64,000 nucleotides of DNA. It comes from Streptomyces naganishii JCM 4654. GTDB taxonomy: Bacteria > Actinomycetota > Actinomycetes > Streptomycetales > Streptomycetaceae. Both the position numbers and the translations under genes were made by a program. The notes under the pieces are model-generated. The model did not search any database. It saw only the letters and a program-made list of their open reading frames with translations, and had not been told where the DNA came from. The stretch covers positions 1 through 64,000 of the forward strand of contig NZ_BMVF01000011.1 in assembly GCF_014650575.1 (NCBI RefSeq), in the 5' to 3' direction. This document shows positions 8,777 to 17,338 of this stretch, piece after piece (the first letter of the stretch is position 1; each line of letters begins with the position of its first letter).

Positions 8777-9171
8777 GTCACGAGGGGACGCTGGTCCTCG
8801 ACAGCGAGGGGCTCTCGAAGCTGCTCGCCGACGACGAGCAGGTGGTGGCTCTGGTTGCTGAGGCGCGCTCGCGAGGCATGGAGGTCATGATCAGTGCGCT
8901 CACCATCATCGAGGCCGTCCACGTCCGTACGAACAAGTCCCGCCTGAACTGGGTACTCTCCGGACTGCGCGTAGTCCCGGTGGGCGACGAGGAGGCGAGA
9001 GCGGCCTCGAAACTGCTGATGGACGCCGGCTTGCACGGGCACAAATATGCGATCGATGCGGCGGTCGCCGAGGCCGCGCTGAGGCAGCACCGCCCCGTTG
9101 TCATGTTGACCTCCGATATCGACGACATGGTCAAACTCTGCGGCGATCGTGTCCGGCTCGTGGCGGTGTGA
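8758..9171 (+). CDS. PIN-domain toxin (VapC-like RNase)
   Basis: The 137-residue product shows PIN-type acidic residues. These are Asp in LVLDSEGLSK near the N-terminus, Glu in TIIEAVH, Asp in KYAIDAAVAEAA, and the C-terminal TSDIDDMVKL. PIN toxins are Mg2+-dependent ribonucleases that cut tRNA or rRNA. The GTG start lies 19 nt inside the antitoxin gene and is preceded by GAGGAGG at good spacing, supporting coupled expression. The target RNA cannot be inferred. Confidence 0.8.
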   Translation: MARRKLSHEGTLVLDSEGLSKLLADDEQVVALVAEARSRGMEVMISALTIIEAVHVRTNKSRLNWVLSGLRVVPVGDEEARAASKLLMDAGLHGHKYAIDAAVAEAALRQHRPVVMLTSDIDDMVKLCGDRVRLVAV

Positions 9172-9431
9172 TTTCCTGCGGTCGAGGGCGGCCCGGCCAG
9201 GCCGTGGCGGCCCTGCGTGCGTCGGTCGTCGTTGTCGACGGCGATGAACGCCCCGGCGTCGTACCGGCAGGGGATGTTCCCGGGGTGATGGCCTCCGCGC
9301 CGCTGAGGGGTCGGGCGTCGGCGTCCGGTCGTTCGCGCGGGAGCGGTGCCCGCCGTCACTGCGATCGTCAGGGAAGCCGGGGCGTCCCCGGCGGTACGAA
9401 GCGGGGCATGGACGTGAAAAGGGGACGGAAC
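9172..9431. other. Gap between toxin and oxygenase genes
   Basis: The oxygenase frame is open upstream to 9168, but that extension is low-complexity Arg/Gly-rich and lacks homology. I therefore treat this as a 260-bp intergenic region that probably contains the oxygenase promoter. Confidence 0.4.
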
Positions 9432-11813
9432 ATGGCGATCTCGGCACGGGAGCGGCTGGCGCGACTGCTCGGTGGCTCGGACCCGGGCGGCTCGTTCGCC
9501 GCCCGGATGAACGCGCCGGCCGATGTGCTCCGGCTGGACGTGGCGGGTGTTGGGCCGATGGTGCTTCCGCTGCGCGCGCCGCGTACGAAGAAGCTGATCG
9601 AGGTGGCGCGGCCGGCGAAGTTCGGGCGCGGTGAGGAGACGTTGAGCGACCCCGGTGTCCGCGACACCTGGGAGATCACTCCGGACCGGTTCGAGCTGGG
9701 CGGGACAGGGTGGGTGCCGATGTTGGACGCCGCTCTGGAGTACTTCCGTGACGAGCTCGGGCTGCCGGCGAAGACCCGGCTGCGGGCCGAGCCGCACGCG
9801 CTCCTTGTGTACGGCAAGGGCCAGTTCTTCCTTCCCCACCAGGACTCCGAGAAGGACGACGCGATGGTGGGCACGCTGGTGGTGTCGCTGCCTTCGGCAC
9901 ACACCGGCGGCGAACTGGTGGTGGAGCACGGCGGTGAGAGCAGGGTCTACCAGGCGTCGAAGGAGCGGCTGACCTTCGTCGCCTTTTACGCCGACTGCCG
10001 GCACGAGGTCAAGCCGGTGAAGTCGGGCTATCGGGTGACCCTCACTTTCAACCTGCTCGCCGACGCCGAGGACGAGGACGCGTCCGGGGACGTCGGCCCG
10101 GTCGCCGACCTCGCGGCTTGTCTGACCGAACACTTCGCCGAGCCGGCCCTCCCGCGCTGGGGTGGCCGGGAACTGCCTCCGCCGAACCGGCTGGTCTACC
10201 TGCTCGACCACGAGTACACCCAGCGCGGACTGTCCTGGAGCCGCCTCAAGGGCGCGGACGCCGAGCGCGCCGCGCTGCTGCGTACCGCCGCGGCGCGGGC
10301 CGGCTGCGAGGCGGTGCTCGCGCTCGCCGAGGTGAAGGAAACCTGGGACGCCTACCCGCCCGGCGGCGGTGACCCGTGGGACCGCGACTACTACTACGAC
10401 GACGATTCCTACGATGAGGAGGACGAGGAGGACCTGGCCCCCGGTACCGGCAGCGGCGCCCACGACGACTATGCGGACTACGAGCTCAACGACCTGATCG
10501 ACGACGAGATCACTCTCGGCTGGTGGACCCGCCCGGACGGCGGGGGCGGCGAGGCGATCTGTCTGCCCGTCTCCGACGAGGAGCGGTGTGCCTCCACGCC
10601 GAACAAGGACCTGAAGCCCTTCCGGTCGGAGTACGAGGGCTACATGGGTAACTACGGCAACACCCTTGACCGCTGGTACCGGCGTTCCGCGGTCCTGCTG
10701 TGGCCGCGCGAGCGGGCGTTCGCGGCCCGGGCCGAGGCCGGATCCGAAGACGCGCTGGCCGAGCTGCGCGACCGGATCGCGGCCGGGGGGCTGGACAGGG
10801 TCCGGGTCGACGCGGCCTCGCTGGCGTCGTTCTGGCCGCAGGCCGCGCCGCGGGACGAAGCGCTGGGTACGGCCCTTGAGGTCGCGGCCGGCCTGGGCGT
10901 GCCCGGGACGGCGGCGATGCTGCTGGAGCCGTTCCGCGCGGAGGCGCTCACCCCGGACCACGCGGACGCGCTGGCCGCGGTGGCCGGGGCGTACGGCAGA
11001 GAGTGGACGCGTGAACTCGTCGGGGGATGGTTCCCCGCACAGCGCGTCTGGCGCGTGTCCGGGACCGACCGTGGAGAGTGGGTGCAGGGCCTGCCCCAGC
11101 TGTGCGACGCACTGCGCGCCGCTGGGGGCTCGTACGCGGCGCGGCTGCTCGCGGACGCCGCCTGGCGCTGGCTGGAGGAAGAGCTGGGCCTGTGGTGCGC
11201 CCGGGCGCGGGCCGAGGAGCGCGGGCCACGCCTGGCCGAACTCGGCCCGCCTCTGGCACGCGTCTGGCAGGCGGCCGAGGACGAGCGGCGGGCCGCGATC
11301 GCGCAGGCGCTGCGCGGATACCCGGACACCGTCCTGGAGTGCGTGGTCCCGGCCCTGCGCGCGGCGGCGAAGCTGCCGGCACAAGTGCGCGGAGCGGCGG
11401 GGGCCGCGCTGCTCGCGCGGGACTGCGTCGGGCGTCTCGAGGCGTTCCTCGCCACCCCGCAGCGCGCCGAGGGCGACTGGTCGATCGCCTGGGCGGGCTG
11501 CGGGGCGGGCCGTGGGCTCATCGCCGGGAGAGGGCGGGCGCACACGGGCGGGTGCGAGCTGTGCGACACGTTGGCCGCGTTCCTCGCTTCCTCCACCGAG
11601 CGGGTCCTGGAGTGGCCGCTGGCCAAGGACGGACGGCGGCACGTGCACAGTGCCATCGACCTGGCGGGCCTCCCGGTGAGCCACTCGACCCGGCGCCAGG
11701 GCCGCCCGTACACGCTTGTCCTGACCAAGACCGATGCACTGTTCACGCGCGAGCGGCAGACTCGGCGCACTGCGGGCACGGACCTGACCTGGCTGAAGGC
11801 GACCTGGGCGTAG
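9432..11813 (+). CDS. Large 2-oxoglutarate/Fe(II)-dependent oxygenase
   Basis: This 793-residue protein has an N-terminal prolyl-hydroxylase-like 2OG/Fe(II) domain. The facial triad appears as HQD in QFFLPHQDSEKDD and the distal His in DCRHEVKPV, followed by the 2-oxoglutarate-binding Arg in SGYRVTLTFNLL. An acidic Tyr/Asp-rich insert follows at about 315-355. A long helical C-terminal half (about 400-780) has no family I can name. The ATG at 9432 is chosen because AAGGGGA precedes it; ATG 9408 is an alternative. Substrate unknown; the domain order resembles uncharacterised bacterial and fungal proteins. It appears to be monocistronic. Confidence 0.75.
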   Translation: MAISARERLARLLGGSDPGGSFAARMNAPADVLRLDVAGVGPMVLPLRAPRTKKLIEVARPAKFGRGEETLSDPGVRDTWEITPDRFELGGTGWVPMLDAALEYFRDELGLPAKTRLRAEPHALLVYGKGQFFLPHQDSEKDDAMVGTLVVSLPSAHTGGELVVEHGGESRVYQASKERLTFVAFYADCRHEVKPVKSGYRVTLTFNLLADAEDEDASGDVGPVADLAACLTEHFAEPALPRWGGRELPPPNRLVYLLDHEYTQRGLSWSRLKGADAERAALLRTAAARAGCEAVLALAEVKETWDAYPPGGGDPWDRDYYYDDDSYDEEDEEDLAPGTGSGAHDDYADYELNDLIDDEITLGWWTRPDGGGGEAICLPVSDEERCASTPNKDLKPFRSEYEGYMGNYGNTLDRWYRRSAVLLWPRERAFAARAEAGSEDALAELRDRIAAGGLDRVRVDAASLASFWPQAAPRDEALGTALEVAAGLGVPGTAAMLLEPFRAEALTPDHADALAAVAGAYGREWTRELVGGWFPAQRVWRVSGTDRGEWVQGLPQLCDALRAAGGSYAARLLADAAWRWLEEELGLWCARARAEERGPRLAELGPPLARVWQAAEDERRAAIAQALRGYPDTVLECVVPALRAAAKLPAQVRGAAGAALLARDCVGRLEAFLATPQRAEGDWSIAWAGCGAGRGLIAGRGRAHTGGCELCDTLAAFLASSTERVLEWPLAKDGRRHVHSAIDLAGLPVSHSTRRQGRPYTLVLTKTDALFTRERQTRRTAGTDLTWLKATWA

Positions 11814-12068
11814 GCCGAAAGGCAAAGGCGGGGAGGGTGCGGGCACATCGGCGTCTGCCGGCGGATCCGCCATGAACACCAGCCCTTTGACCGCCACGAC
11901 TGCGACGCCCTGGTCCGCGACATGCTCGCCGTGCCCGGCGCGGAAACTGCACACCCCTCTGGGCACGGTCTCCCGCAGCTGTCTCGCCGACGGCCTGCCG
12001 CTCGCGGCCCGCTGGGGTCGACCTCATGCGTTCAGCTGTGGCCATGACCCGGCGCACCAACAGAAGAC
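11814..12068. other. Intergenic region before IS remnant
   Basis: About 255 bases follow the oxygenase gene. No convincing frame or RNA is visible. Confidence 0.4.
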
Positions 12069-12133
12069 GGGTGCCTCCCAGCTGCGATGATCTGGACTGT
12101 CCAGATCGAAACCGTCGCAGAGAAGAGGCACCC
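12069..12133. repeat. Nested inverted repeat before IS1380 transposase fragment
   Basis: Three pairs of arms are nested symmetrically: GGGTGCCTC (12069) with GAGGCACCC (12125), CTGCGA (12082) with TCGCAG (12115), and a central 19-bp palindrome GATCTGGACTGTCCAGATC (12089-12107). The outer arms have matching 4-nt gaps on each side. The structure ends 5 bp before the transposase GTG. It could be an IS terminal region, an operator, or a hairpin that blocks read-in transcription. Confidence 0.65.
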
Positions 12134-12138
12134 AACAG

Positions 12139-12573
12139 GTGCAGGCTGCAGAATGGGATCACCGGCTTGCCGTGCGGGCCGACGACAAGAACCTGATCGG
12201 CCGCTCGGGCGCGGTGCTGCTGCGGAAGGTCGTCGACCGTGTCGGCCTGGCCATCGCGCTGAGTGCGGTGTTGCCGAAGGGCACCGGGCCGGGCCGGCGG
12301 GATCGGGGCATGGCGCTGGCCCGACTGGTCCGCGCGATCGTGCTCGGCGCGACGAACGTCCTTCAGGCCGAACAGCTCCAGTACCACTGGCGGCCGGTGT
12401 TCCCGCGGCCGGTCTCGGACAGCACCCTGGCGGTGATCGACGCCCCGGTCGCGGCCCGGGTGGAACGCGCGGCTCACCCGCGCAGTCTCATCGATGGGCC
12501 GGTCCCGGCGCCATGTATTTCCAGGCCGGTGGAGTTCCCGCCGGTCCGCAGCCAGTCCGCAGGATGCTCGTAG
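12139..12573 (+). mobile_element. IS1380-family transposase, N-terminal fragment
   Basis: The first roughly 100 residues match what I recall of Streptomyces IS1380 transposases: VRADDKNLIGRSG, LLRKVVDRVGL, ARLVRAIVLGATNVLQAEQL and SDSTLAVID. After about 12440 the similarity stops and the frame soon ends. The catalytic DDE core is missing, so it cannot transpose. The sequence to the right reads as unrelated coding scraps, so the element was truncated by deletion or rearrangement. Confidence 0.7.
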
Positions 12574-12864
12574 ACGCCCGTCGGTGGCCAACGCACCCAA
12601 ACGGTGAAATGCCTGTTCAGAGGCTCGGGTGGGGCTCCGCCGCAGGTCAGGATCGGGCCGCAGGCATTCCGCTTCAACGTTTAGTTAGGCTTTTCCACCT
12701 CACGCCCGAGGCCGGACGGAACGTAACCGACGTCCTGCTCACCGCCCACGGCCAGCGCCCCCGCCTCCGCATCCTCCCCATCCCCGCACAACCCCCCCCA
12801 CAGTGAGCACCCCGATCCACCGGTCGAGCCCGAGCCGGAGGACCCGCCCGCCCGATCGCACCCG

Positions 12865-13659
12865 GTGAAGACATCACGGCCGGCGCAAACCAAGCCCGTA
12901 TGCCTGCACGTGCTGGGGCCCATCACCCTCTACGCCCGCGGCAACCCCGACCTTATCGGCACCAACCTCCGCAGCGAAGTCCACGAATTTCTCGCCCTGC
13001 TCGCCGCACGCCCCACCGGCCTCCTCGCCTCCGACATCGCCGAGAAACTCCACCTCGCCCCAGGCAGCGACCAAAACGCCCTGAAAAACCTGCGCCGCGC
13101 CGTACGCCGCGCCCTGCGCGCCGCCACCGGAATCACCGCCCAAGAATTCATCCTCCTCCAAGGAGAACTCCACAAGCTCCACCCCGACCTCGTGGAAACC
13201 GACCTCGCCGACTTCACTCACTGCCTGAAAGAAGCCTTCTCCGGCAAGGAAAAAGACCAGAACAATGCCCTGTCCGAAGTCCGCGACGCCTTGGCTCACT
13301 ACCGCGGACACTTTGCGCAGGGCAGCGACTATCTATGGGCCGATGCCATCCGCGAGCACTTCGCCACCCAGGCCACCGACGCCGCCCTGCGCCTAGCCAG
13401 CCGAGCCGAACGAGCCGACGCCTCACCGCGGGAACAGGAAGAGGTCCTCGGTCTTCTGGAACACCTGAGCACCCTGCACCCCGATCACGAACGACTTGCC
13501 CAGCACGCCATCCGCCTCTACCAGGCTGCAGGCCGCCACGACGCCGCCCGGCACACCTATACCCGGCTCGAGCGGCACCTCGCCGACCTCGGCCTCGAAC
13601 CCGAGCCAGCCACCCAAACCCTCATCGCACCCAGGAACCACGCCCGCAAGACACGATAG
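12865..13659 (+). CDS. BTAD-domain protein, probably a truncated LysM/BTAD regulator
   Basis: The 264-residue frame begins with a winged-helix-like segment (VCLHVLGPITLYARG; TGLLASDIAEKLHLAPGSDQNALKNLRRAVRRAL). It continues with the helical bacterial transcriptional activation domain (LWADAIREHFATQATDAALRLASRAE; LYQAAGRHDAARHTYTRLERHLADLGLEPEP). This is the C-terminal architecture of AfsR/SARP-like and ICE-associated BTAD proteins. Upstream the same frame stays open through a Pro/Glu-rich linker from about 12781. A further piece (AGRNVTDVLLTAHGQRPRL) lies in another frame, so the gene is probably missing its 5' half next to the IS1380 remnant. The GTG at 12865 has no good ribosome site. Confidence 0.6.
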   Translation: MKTSRPAQTKPVCLHVLGPITLYARGNPDLIGTNLRSEVHEFLALLAARPTGLLASDIAEKLHLAPGSDQNALKNLRRAVRRALRAATGITAQEFILLQGELHKLHPDLVETDLADFTHCLKEAFSGKEKDQNNALSEVRDALAHYRGHFAQGSDYLWADAIREHFATQATDAALRLASRAERADASPREQEEVLGLLEHLSTLHPDHERLAQHAIRLYQAAGRHDAARHTYTRLERHLADLGLEPEPATQTLIAPRNHARKTR

Positions 13660-13905
13660 GTCCGCGGTTCACCGGGTCCTCTGGGCCGCATCCCTGCACA
13701 GCATGTTCGAGCGGGGCGTCAACCACATCGACACGGCCGCCTTCTACTTCTGGCCACTGCGGTCCGCGAACGAGCTCATTAACCGCGCCCTCTCCTCCTG
13801 GCACGGCGACGTGGTCGTGGTGACCAAGGTTGGCCCAGGGTGCGGCGCATCCGGCGAGTGGATCACCAAGGCCCGCCCCGACCAGTTGCGTGGCCAGGTC
13901 GAATG
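13655..13905 (+). pseudogene. Aldo/keto reductase fragment
   Basis: The frame contains an internal piece of an aldo/keto reductase: FERGVNHIDTAAFYF (catalytic Asp/Tyr region), SANELINRALSSW, DVVVVTKVGPG and ARPDQLRGQVE. It has no start, and homology ends abruptly after GQVEC. The fragment fuses into the tail of the BTAD region without a promoter. It is a non-functional remnant. Confidence 0.7.
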
Positions 13906-14039
13906 CTCATCCTGCCTCAGCACCGAGCAAGCCCTTACATGGATGACATTCTTGGCAGGCGCACTGCTGCATTGGCATGACCGATGTCACCGGGTCGGGG
14001 GACCGCGCCGTTGGCTGCCGGGCCGGACATCCCGGACGA

Positions 14040-14054
14040 GTGTGATCATCACAC
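14040..14054. promoter_or_regulatory. Perfect 15-bp palindrome upstream of secreted protein
   Basis: GTGTGATCATCACAC has 7-bp arms around one central base and lies about 50 bp before the next start codon. That is a good position for an operator. GTG...CAC half-sites resemble CRP- or GntR-type operators, but no regulator is nearby. Confidence 0.45.
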
Positions 14055-14106
14055 AAGGTGACATGTGAATTCGGACCGCCACCACCCCTGGCAGGAGGAC
14101 CAATCG

Positions 14107-14475
14107 ATGAACCTCATCACGAAACGTCTGCTCGGCATCACCGCGGCGGTGGCCACGGGCGCGGCGGCCCTGCTCGGCACCGGCGCCGACACCGCCGTCG
14201 GCGACGACGACAGCGCGCACTGCGCCCGTGCCGAACAGGACATGTGGAGCGACGGGCCCAGCCGCAGCGTGACCGGCCACGACTGCAGCATCCCGACCGA
14301 CAGGGACCGCTGGTTCACCGTTGAGATCGATGCCCTCGTGCAGGTCCACTACAAGGGGGACAATCTCGATGGAGGGGTCGACCGGACCGAGACCCTGCAC
14401 AACAGAACGATCAGGTGCCTCGGCTACACCTCCGACGACGATACGGTGAACTGGTTCGGATGCCCACCCGCCTGA
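14107..14475 (+). CDS. Small secreted protein with four cysteines
   Basis: The ATG at 14107 follows AGGAGG at ideal spacing. The 122-residue product has an N-terminal signal peptide (ITKRLLGITAAVATGAAALLGTGADTAVG). The mature part of about 90 residues has Cys in HCARAE, HDCSIP, RCLGY and FGCPPA, consistent with two disulfides. I recognise no enzyme family. A palindrome upstream suggests regulated expression. It is one of the few intact genes in this remnant-rich stretch. Confidence 0.7.
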   Translation: MNLITKRLLGITAAVATGAAALLGTGADTAVGDDDSAHCARAEQDMWSDGPSRSVTGHDCSIPTDRDRWFTVEIDALVQVHYKGDNLDGGVDRTETLHNRTIRCLGYTSDDDTVNWFGCPPA

Positions 14476-14677
14476 CATCCGCTGAAGCCCCGCGCGGCGT
14501 GGCGCCGAGTATGCCCACCTGGACGGCGAGAACCGTCATGGCCTACGAAGCTCTGGAGAGCCTGCTGCAGCGTGCCTGCCCGGGTGAGCTGAGCAGCCTT
14601 GAGTCCGCATTCATGTACCTGACACGGACAGGCGGAGGGTATTTGCATGAGCATCCAACTTCGTGTGAGTCAGGAAG
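14476..14677. other. Non-coding gap
   Basis: About 200 bases between the secreted-protein gene and the next remnant. No supported gene. Confidence 0.35.
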
Positions 14678-14824
14678 CTGACCACCACTAAGCTGTGGTG
14701 GATTCTGCTCCTCGTCACGACTCTGGGAATTGCGGTGTCGAGTGCGCCCATGACGACGAGTGCAGTGAGGGCAGGCGAGGAAGACCAGCACTGCGAGCTG
14801 ACGCTTATCCAGGATCCGCTCTGA
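14678..14824 (+). pseudogene. Secreted-protein N-terminus lacking a normal start and body
   Basis: The frame reads a typical signal peptide (TTTKLWWILLLVTTLGIAVS followed by SAPMTTSAVRA) and then HCELTLIQDPL and a stop. The only codon at the expected start, 7 bp from AGGAAG, is CTG. The sequence stops soon after the signal peptide, where an epoxide hydrolase remnant on the other strand begins. It is probably a truncated secreted-protein gene. Confidence 0.4.
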
Positions 14825-14942
14825 GGTGCAGGGTGCGGAAGAACCTCCGGGTGTCATCGACGAGCAGGTCCGCCACCTCCAGCGCAGGGAAATGGCCACC
14901 GCGGTCGTGGTCCGTCCACTGGACGACGTTGTTCGTCTCCTG
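14805..14942 (-). pseudogene. Epoxide hydrolase C-terminal fragment
   Basis: The minus strand encodes NNVVQWTDHDRGGHFPALE followed by a helix and TRRFFRTL before a TAA at 14805. DRGGHFPALE is the catalytic-His region of EPHX1-like epoxide hydrolases. Everything upstream is missing; the frame joins directly to a transposase fragment at 14946. It is an IS-truncated remnant. Confidence 0.65.
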
Positions 14943-14945
14943 CCC

Positions 14946-15050
14946 TGGGAGCGCAGGAAGTCGGCCCAGGCGGTGGCGGCCCGGTCGGGTGAGGGGTCGA
15001 TGCCCTGGTTCTTGAGGATCTCCCAGATGGTGGAGGCGGCGATAGCTGTC
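14946..15050 (-). mobile_element. Integrase-core (rve) transposase fragment
   Basis: The minus strand encodes IAASTIWEILKNQGIDPSP and then DRAATAWADFLRSQ, which I recall from the region just before the catalytic core of IS481/IS3-like rve transposases in Streptomyces. The fragment ends where the epoxide hydrolase remnant begins. A second piece of the same type of protein, the very next segment, lies at about 16892-16975. Confidence 0.6.
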
Positions 15051-15871
15051 GTTCGAGGACCGACCCCTGGCAGGCCGGGGCGGCGGCGGGACTGATCCTG
15101 GCCCGCCGCGACGCAGGCATCCTCGACCCGGACGAATCCCAGCCCCTCAACGAGGCACTCACCACCCTCCTCGGCCCCGACCTGCTGAACACCCTCGCGC
15201 AGATCTGGACGGCCGCCCACGTCACCGCCGCCGACGACGCGCAGACGATGATCAAGCACGCCGAGGCCTGGCTTCAGGGACCCCACCAAACCGGGGTCAG
15301 CTCAGGGCCCCTTCGCTCCATCCCGTGACGATGCCGTGATCATCGATGACGGCCGTGGCGGTGACCGCTGTGCGCGGAAGGTCGGCGGGCTGGTTCGGTC
15401 GTTCATCCGACGCAGTGCGGTGTCGCTCCAACGTCACCCACCTCGCCCTGCTGAGATCGACGCCCCCGTGTCCCGGCGTCGCTTTTACCTGGACCTGGGA
15501 GCTTCGGGGGGCCAGCCCTCGGCGCAGTAGCGAGGTCGGCGAACTGCCCGAACTTCTGGATGTGGTCGGTGAACACATCCGGCTGGGTTCCGGCGATGAA
15601 GCCGCGGACATCCGACCTGTACCCATCCTGCGCCGGCGGGACTCTGAGTGCGGGCGATCCGACCTATCGGACACGCACTGTCGCGGAACATCGCTGTCCG
15701 TGGCCGTGTGCGTGCCGTGGAGACGCCGAGTCACTAGGCTCGTCGTTGTGTCCACCGTGTGTGTGATGTCGGCTTCCCTGATCCCTGCCGGAGTCACGGT
15801 CGCGACGCGTTATCTCGACCTTGCCGGTGTTTTCTCGTGCGCGCTGCTGGGGGGTGCCCCTATGGGTTACG
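15051..15871. other. Remnant DNA with no intact gene
   Basis: On the plus strand, 15059-15290 reads coding-like sequence (GLILARRDAGILDPDESQPL) without a start. On the minus strand, near 15300-15360, ATAVIDDHGIVTGWSEGA resembles the start of a PAS domain from a SpoIIE-type phosphatase. Neither is complete. No ribosome sites or RNA genes are visible. Confidence 0.4.
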
Positions 15872-16975
15872 TCAACCTGTGGGGGCGGGTTGGGGGTCGT
15901 AGAAGGTGCCGTCGCGGAGCATCGCGAAGAGCACGTCGACTCGTCGTCTCGCGAGGCAGAGGAGGGCTTGGGTGTGGTGCTTTCCCTGAGCGATCTTCTT
16001 GTCGTAGTAGGTCCGCGAGACCGGGTCGGCCAGGGCCGCGAACGCGGACAGGAAGAAGGCCCGTTTGAGCTGCTTGTTTCCCCGGCGGGAGGGCTGTTCG
16101 CCGCGGATCGACAAGCCCGAGCTGCGGGTTGCCGGGGCGAGTCCGGCGTAAGCGGCGAGGTGGGCGGCGGACGGGAAACTGCTGCCGTCACCGACGTCGA
16201 TGAGGATCCTGGCTCCGGTCCTGACGCCGATACCGGGCATGGACGTCAGGACCTTGGAAAGAGGGTGGGTCTCCAGGAGTTCCTCGATCCTGGTGGCGAG
16301 GAGTTTGCACTGGTCGAGGACGGCTTGGAGCGAGTTGGCGAGGCTGGGGACGATCAGGGCGGCCGCGTCCGTGCCGGGGACGACGACGGTCTGTTCGTCG
16401 AGTGCTGTGAAGATGTCCTCGTCCAGTCGTTCGGCCATTCGCGGAGCCTTCGGGCGTATGAGGCTGATCAGTCGGCGTCGTCCGGCCTTGCGGATCAGGG
16501 CTGGGGAGCCGAACTGGTCCAGCAGCTTGAGGACGGCCGGGTGCTGGATACGTGGGCCCAGGACACGTTCGAGGTGCGGGTGGATCTGGGTGAGCAGGCC
16601 GGGCAGCCGGTTGCTGATGCGGGTGGCCTCGCCGGCCAGGTCGTCGTCGAAGCCGACGATCATCTCCAGCTCGGCGACGGTCTCGTCGGTCAGTTCGATC
16701 GAGCGGAGGGTGTGCGGCATCGACCGGGCGGCGTCGGCGATGACGAAGGCGTCGCGGGCGTCGGTCTTTGCCTCGCCGGGATAGAGGTCGGCGATCCGGC
16801 GCATCGTGAGACCGGGCAGATAGGCGACCTGGCAGCCCATGTCCCGGGCGACTGCGATGGGCAGGGCGCCGATGGAGGCCGGCTGGTCGACGAGTATCCG
16901 GATGCGGCGGGTGGCGTGCTCGATGACCGCGAGGATGTACTGGCGTCGGCTGGTCAGGGTGACGGTCTCGATGGG
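15872..16975 (-). mobile_element. IS110-family transposase fused in frame to an rve transposase fragment
   Basis: From about 16891 down to 15872 the protein is IS110-like. It has VDQPASIGALPIAVARDMG and MRRIADLYPGEAKTDARDA in the N-terminal DEDD/RuvC-like domain, then LTSMPGIGVRTGA and AYAGLAPATRSSG with the C-terminal Ser region. Upstream of VDQ the same frame reads IETVTLTSRRQYILAVIE and HATRRIRIL (16892-16975), which belongs to an rve transposase rather than IS110. The IS110 N-terminus, with the first catalytic acidic residue, is therefore missing and replaced. The open frame continues to 17161 through unrelated sequence. Probably inactive. Confidence 0.75.
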
Positions 16976-17011
16976 TCCGGCCAGAGCACGGACCGCTTGG
17001 GCCAGGAGCCG

Positions 17012-17117
17012 GTGGGCGAGCTGGTGCAGCGGGCCTCGCAGCAGCGACCGAACTGGTGCGAGGCGAAGTGCGCCTGGCGCAGGCGGAGGTGAAGGAGAAG
17101 GGCAAGCGCTACGCTGC
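17012..17117 (+). pseudogene. Phage-holin-like membrane protein (holin_3_6 type) fragment
   Basis: The plus strand reads VGELVQRASQQ, then after a frame change ELVRGEVRLAQAEVKEKGKRYA. This matches the N-terminal helix of actinobacterial phage_holin_3_6 family proteins. The membrane helices are missing. A coding-like stretch without recognisable family follows to about 17250. Confidence 0.45.
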
Positions 17118-17338
17118 TCGCGCATATCTGCCCCGCGCACGGCGAGAACGTCAACTACCACGGCACGATCAACGTCAAGGTCGACACCGAACTCGCCAAG
17201 CTCGACCCGGCCGGATACCGGCCGCTGCGGGCCCGGTGCCCAAACCGGGGTGAGACGCGCACTGATCGCCTCCGTCCCACGGGACCATTGTCCTCTGGCA
17301 GTCGGTTGAGGTTCGGTGCTCGTTCCCGGCGTAACCCC

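Noticed and set aside
8778..11966. A 1,062-codon open frame on the minus strand antisense to the 2OG oxygenase
   Set aside because: It is a GC-bias shadow: Arg/Pro/Val-rich with no family motifs, and the plus strand carries clear catalytic residues.
12474..12677. Minus-strand 67-codon frame (CGGAPPEPLNRHFTVWVRWP)
   Set aside because: It reads protein-like in part but has no start context or recognisable family and overlaps the IS1380 scar; too weak to call.
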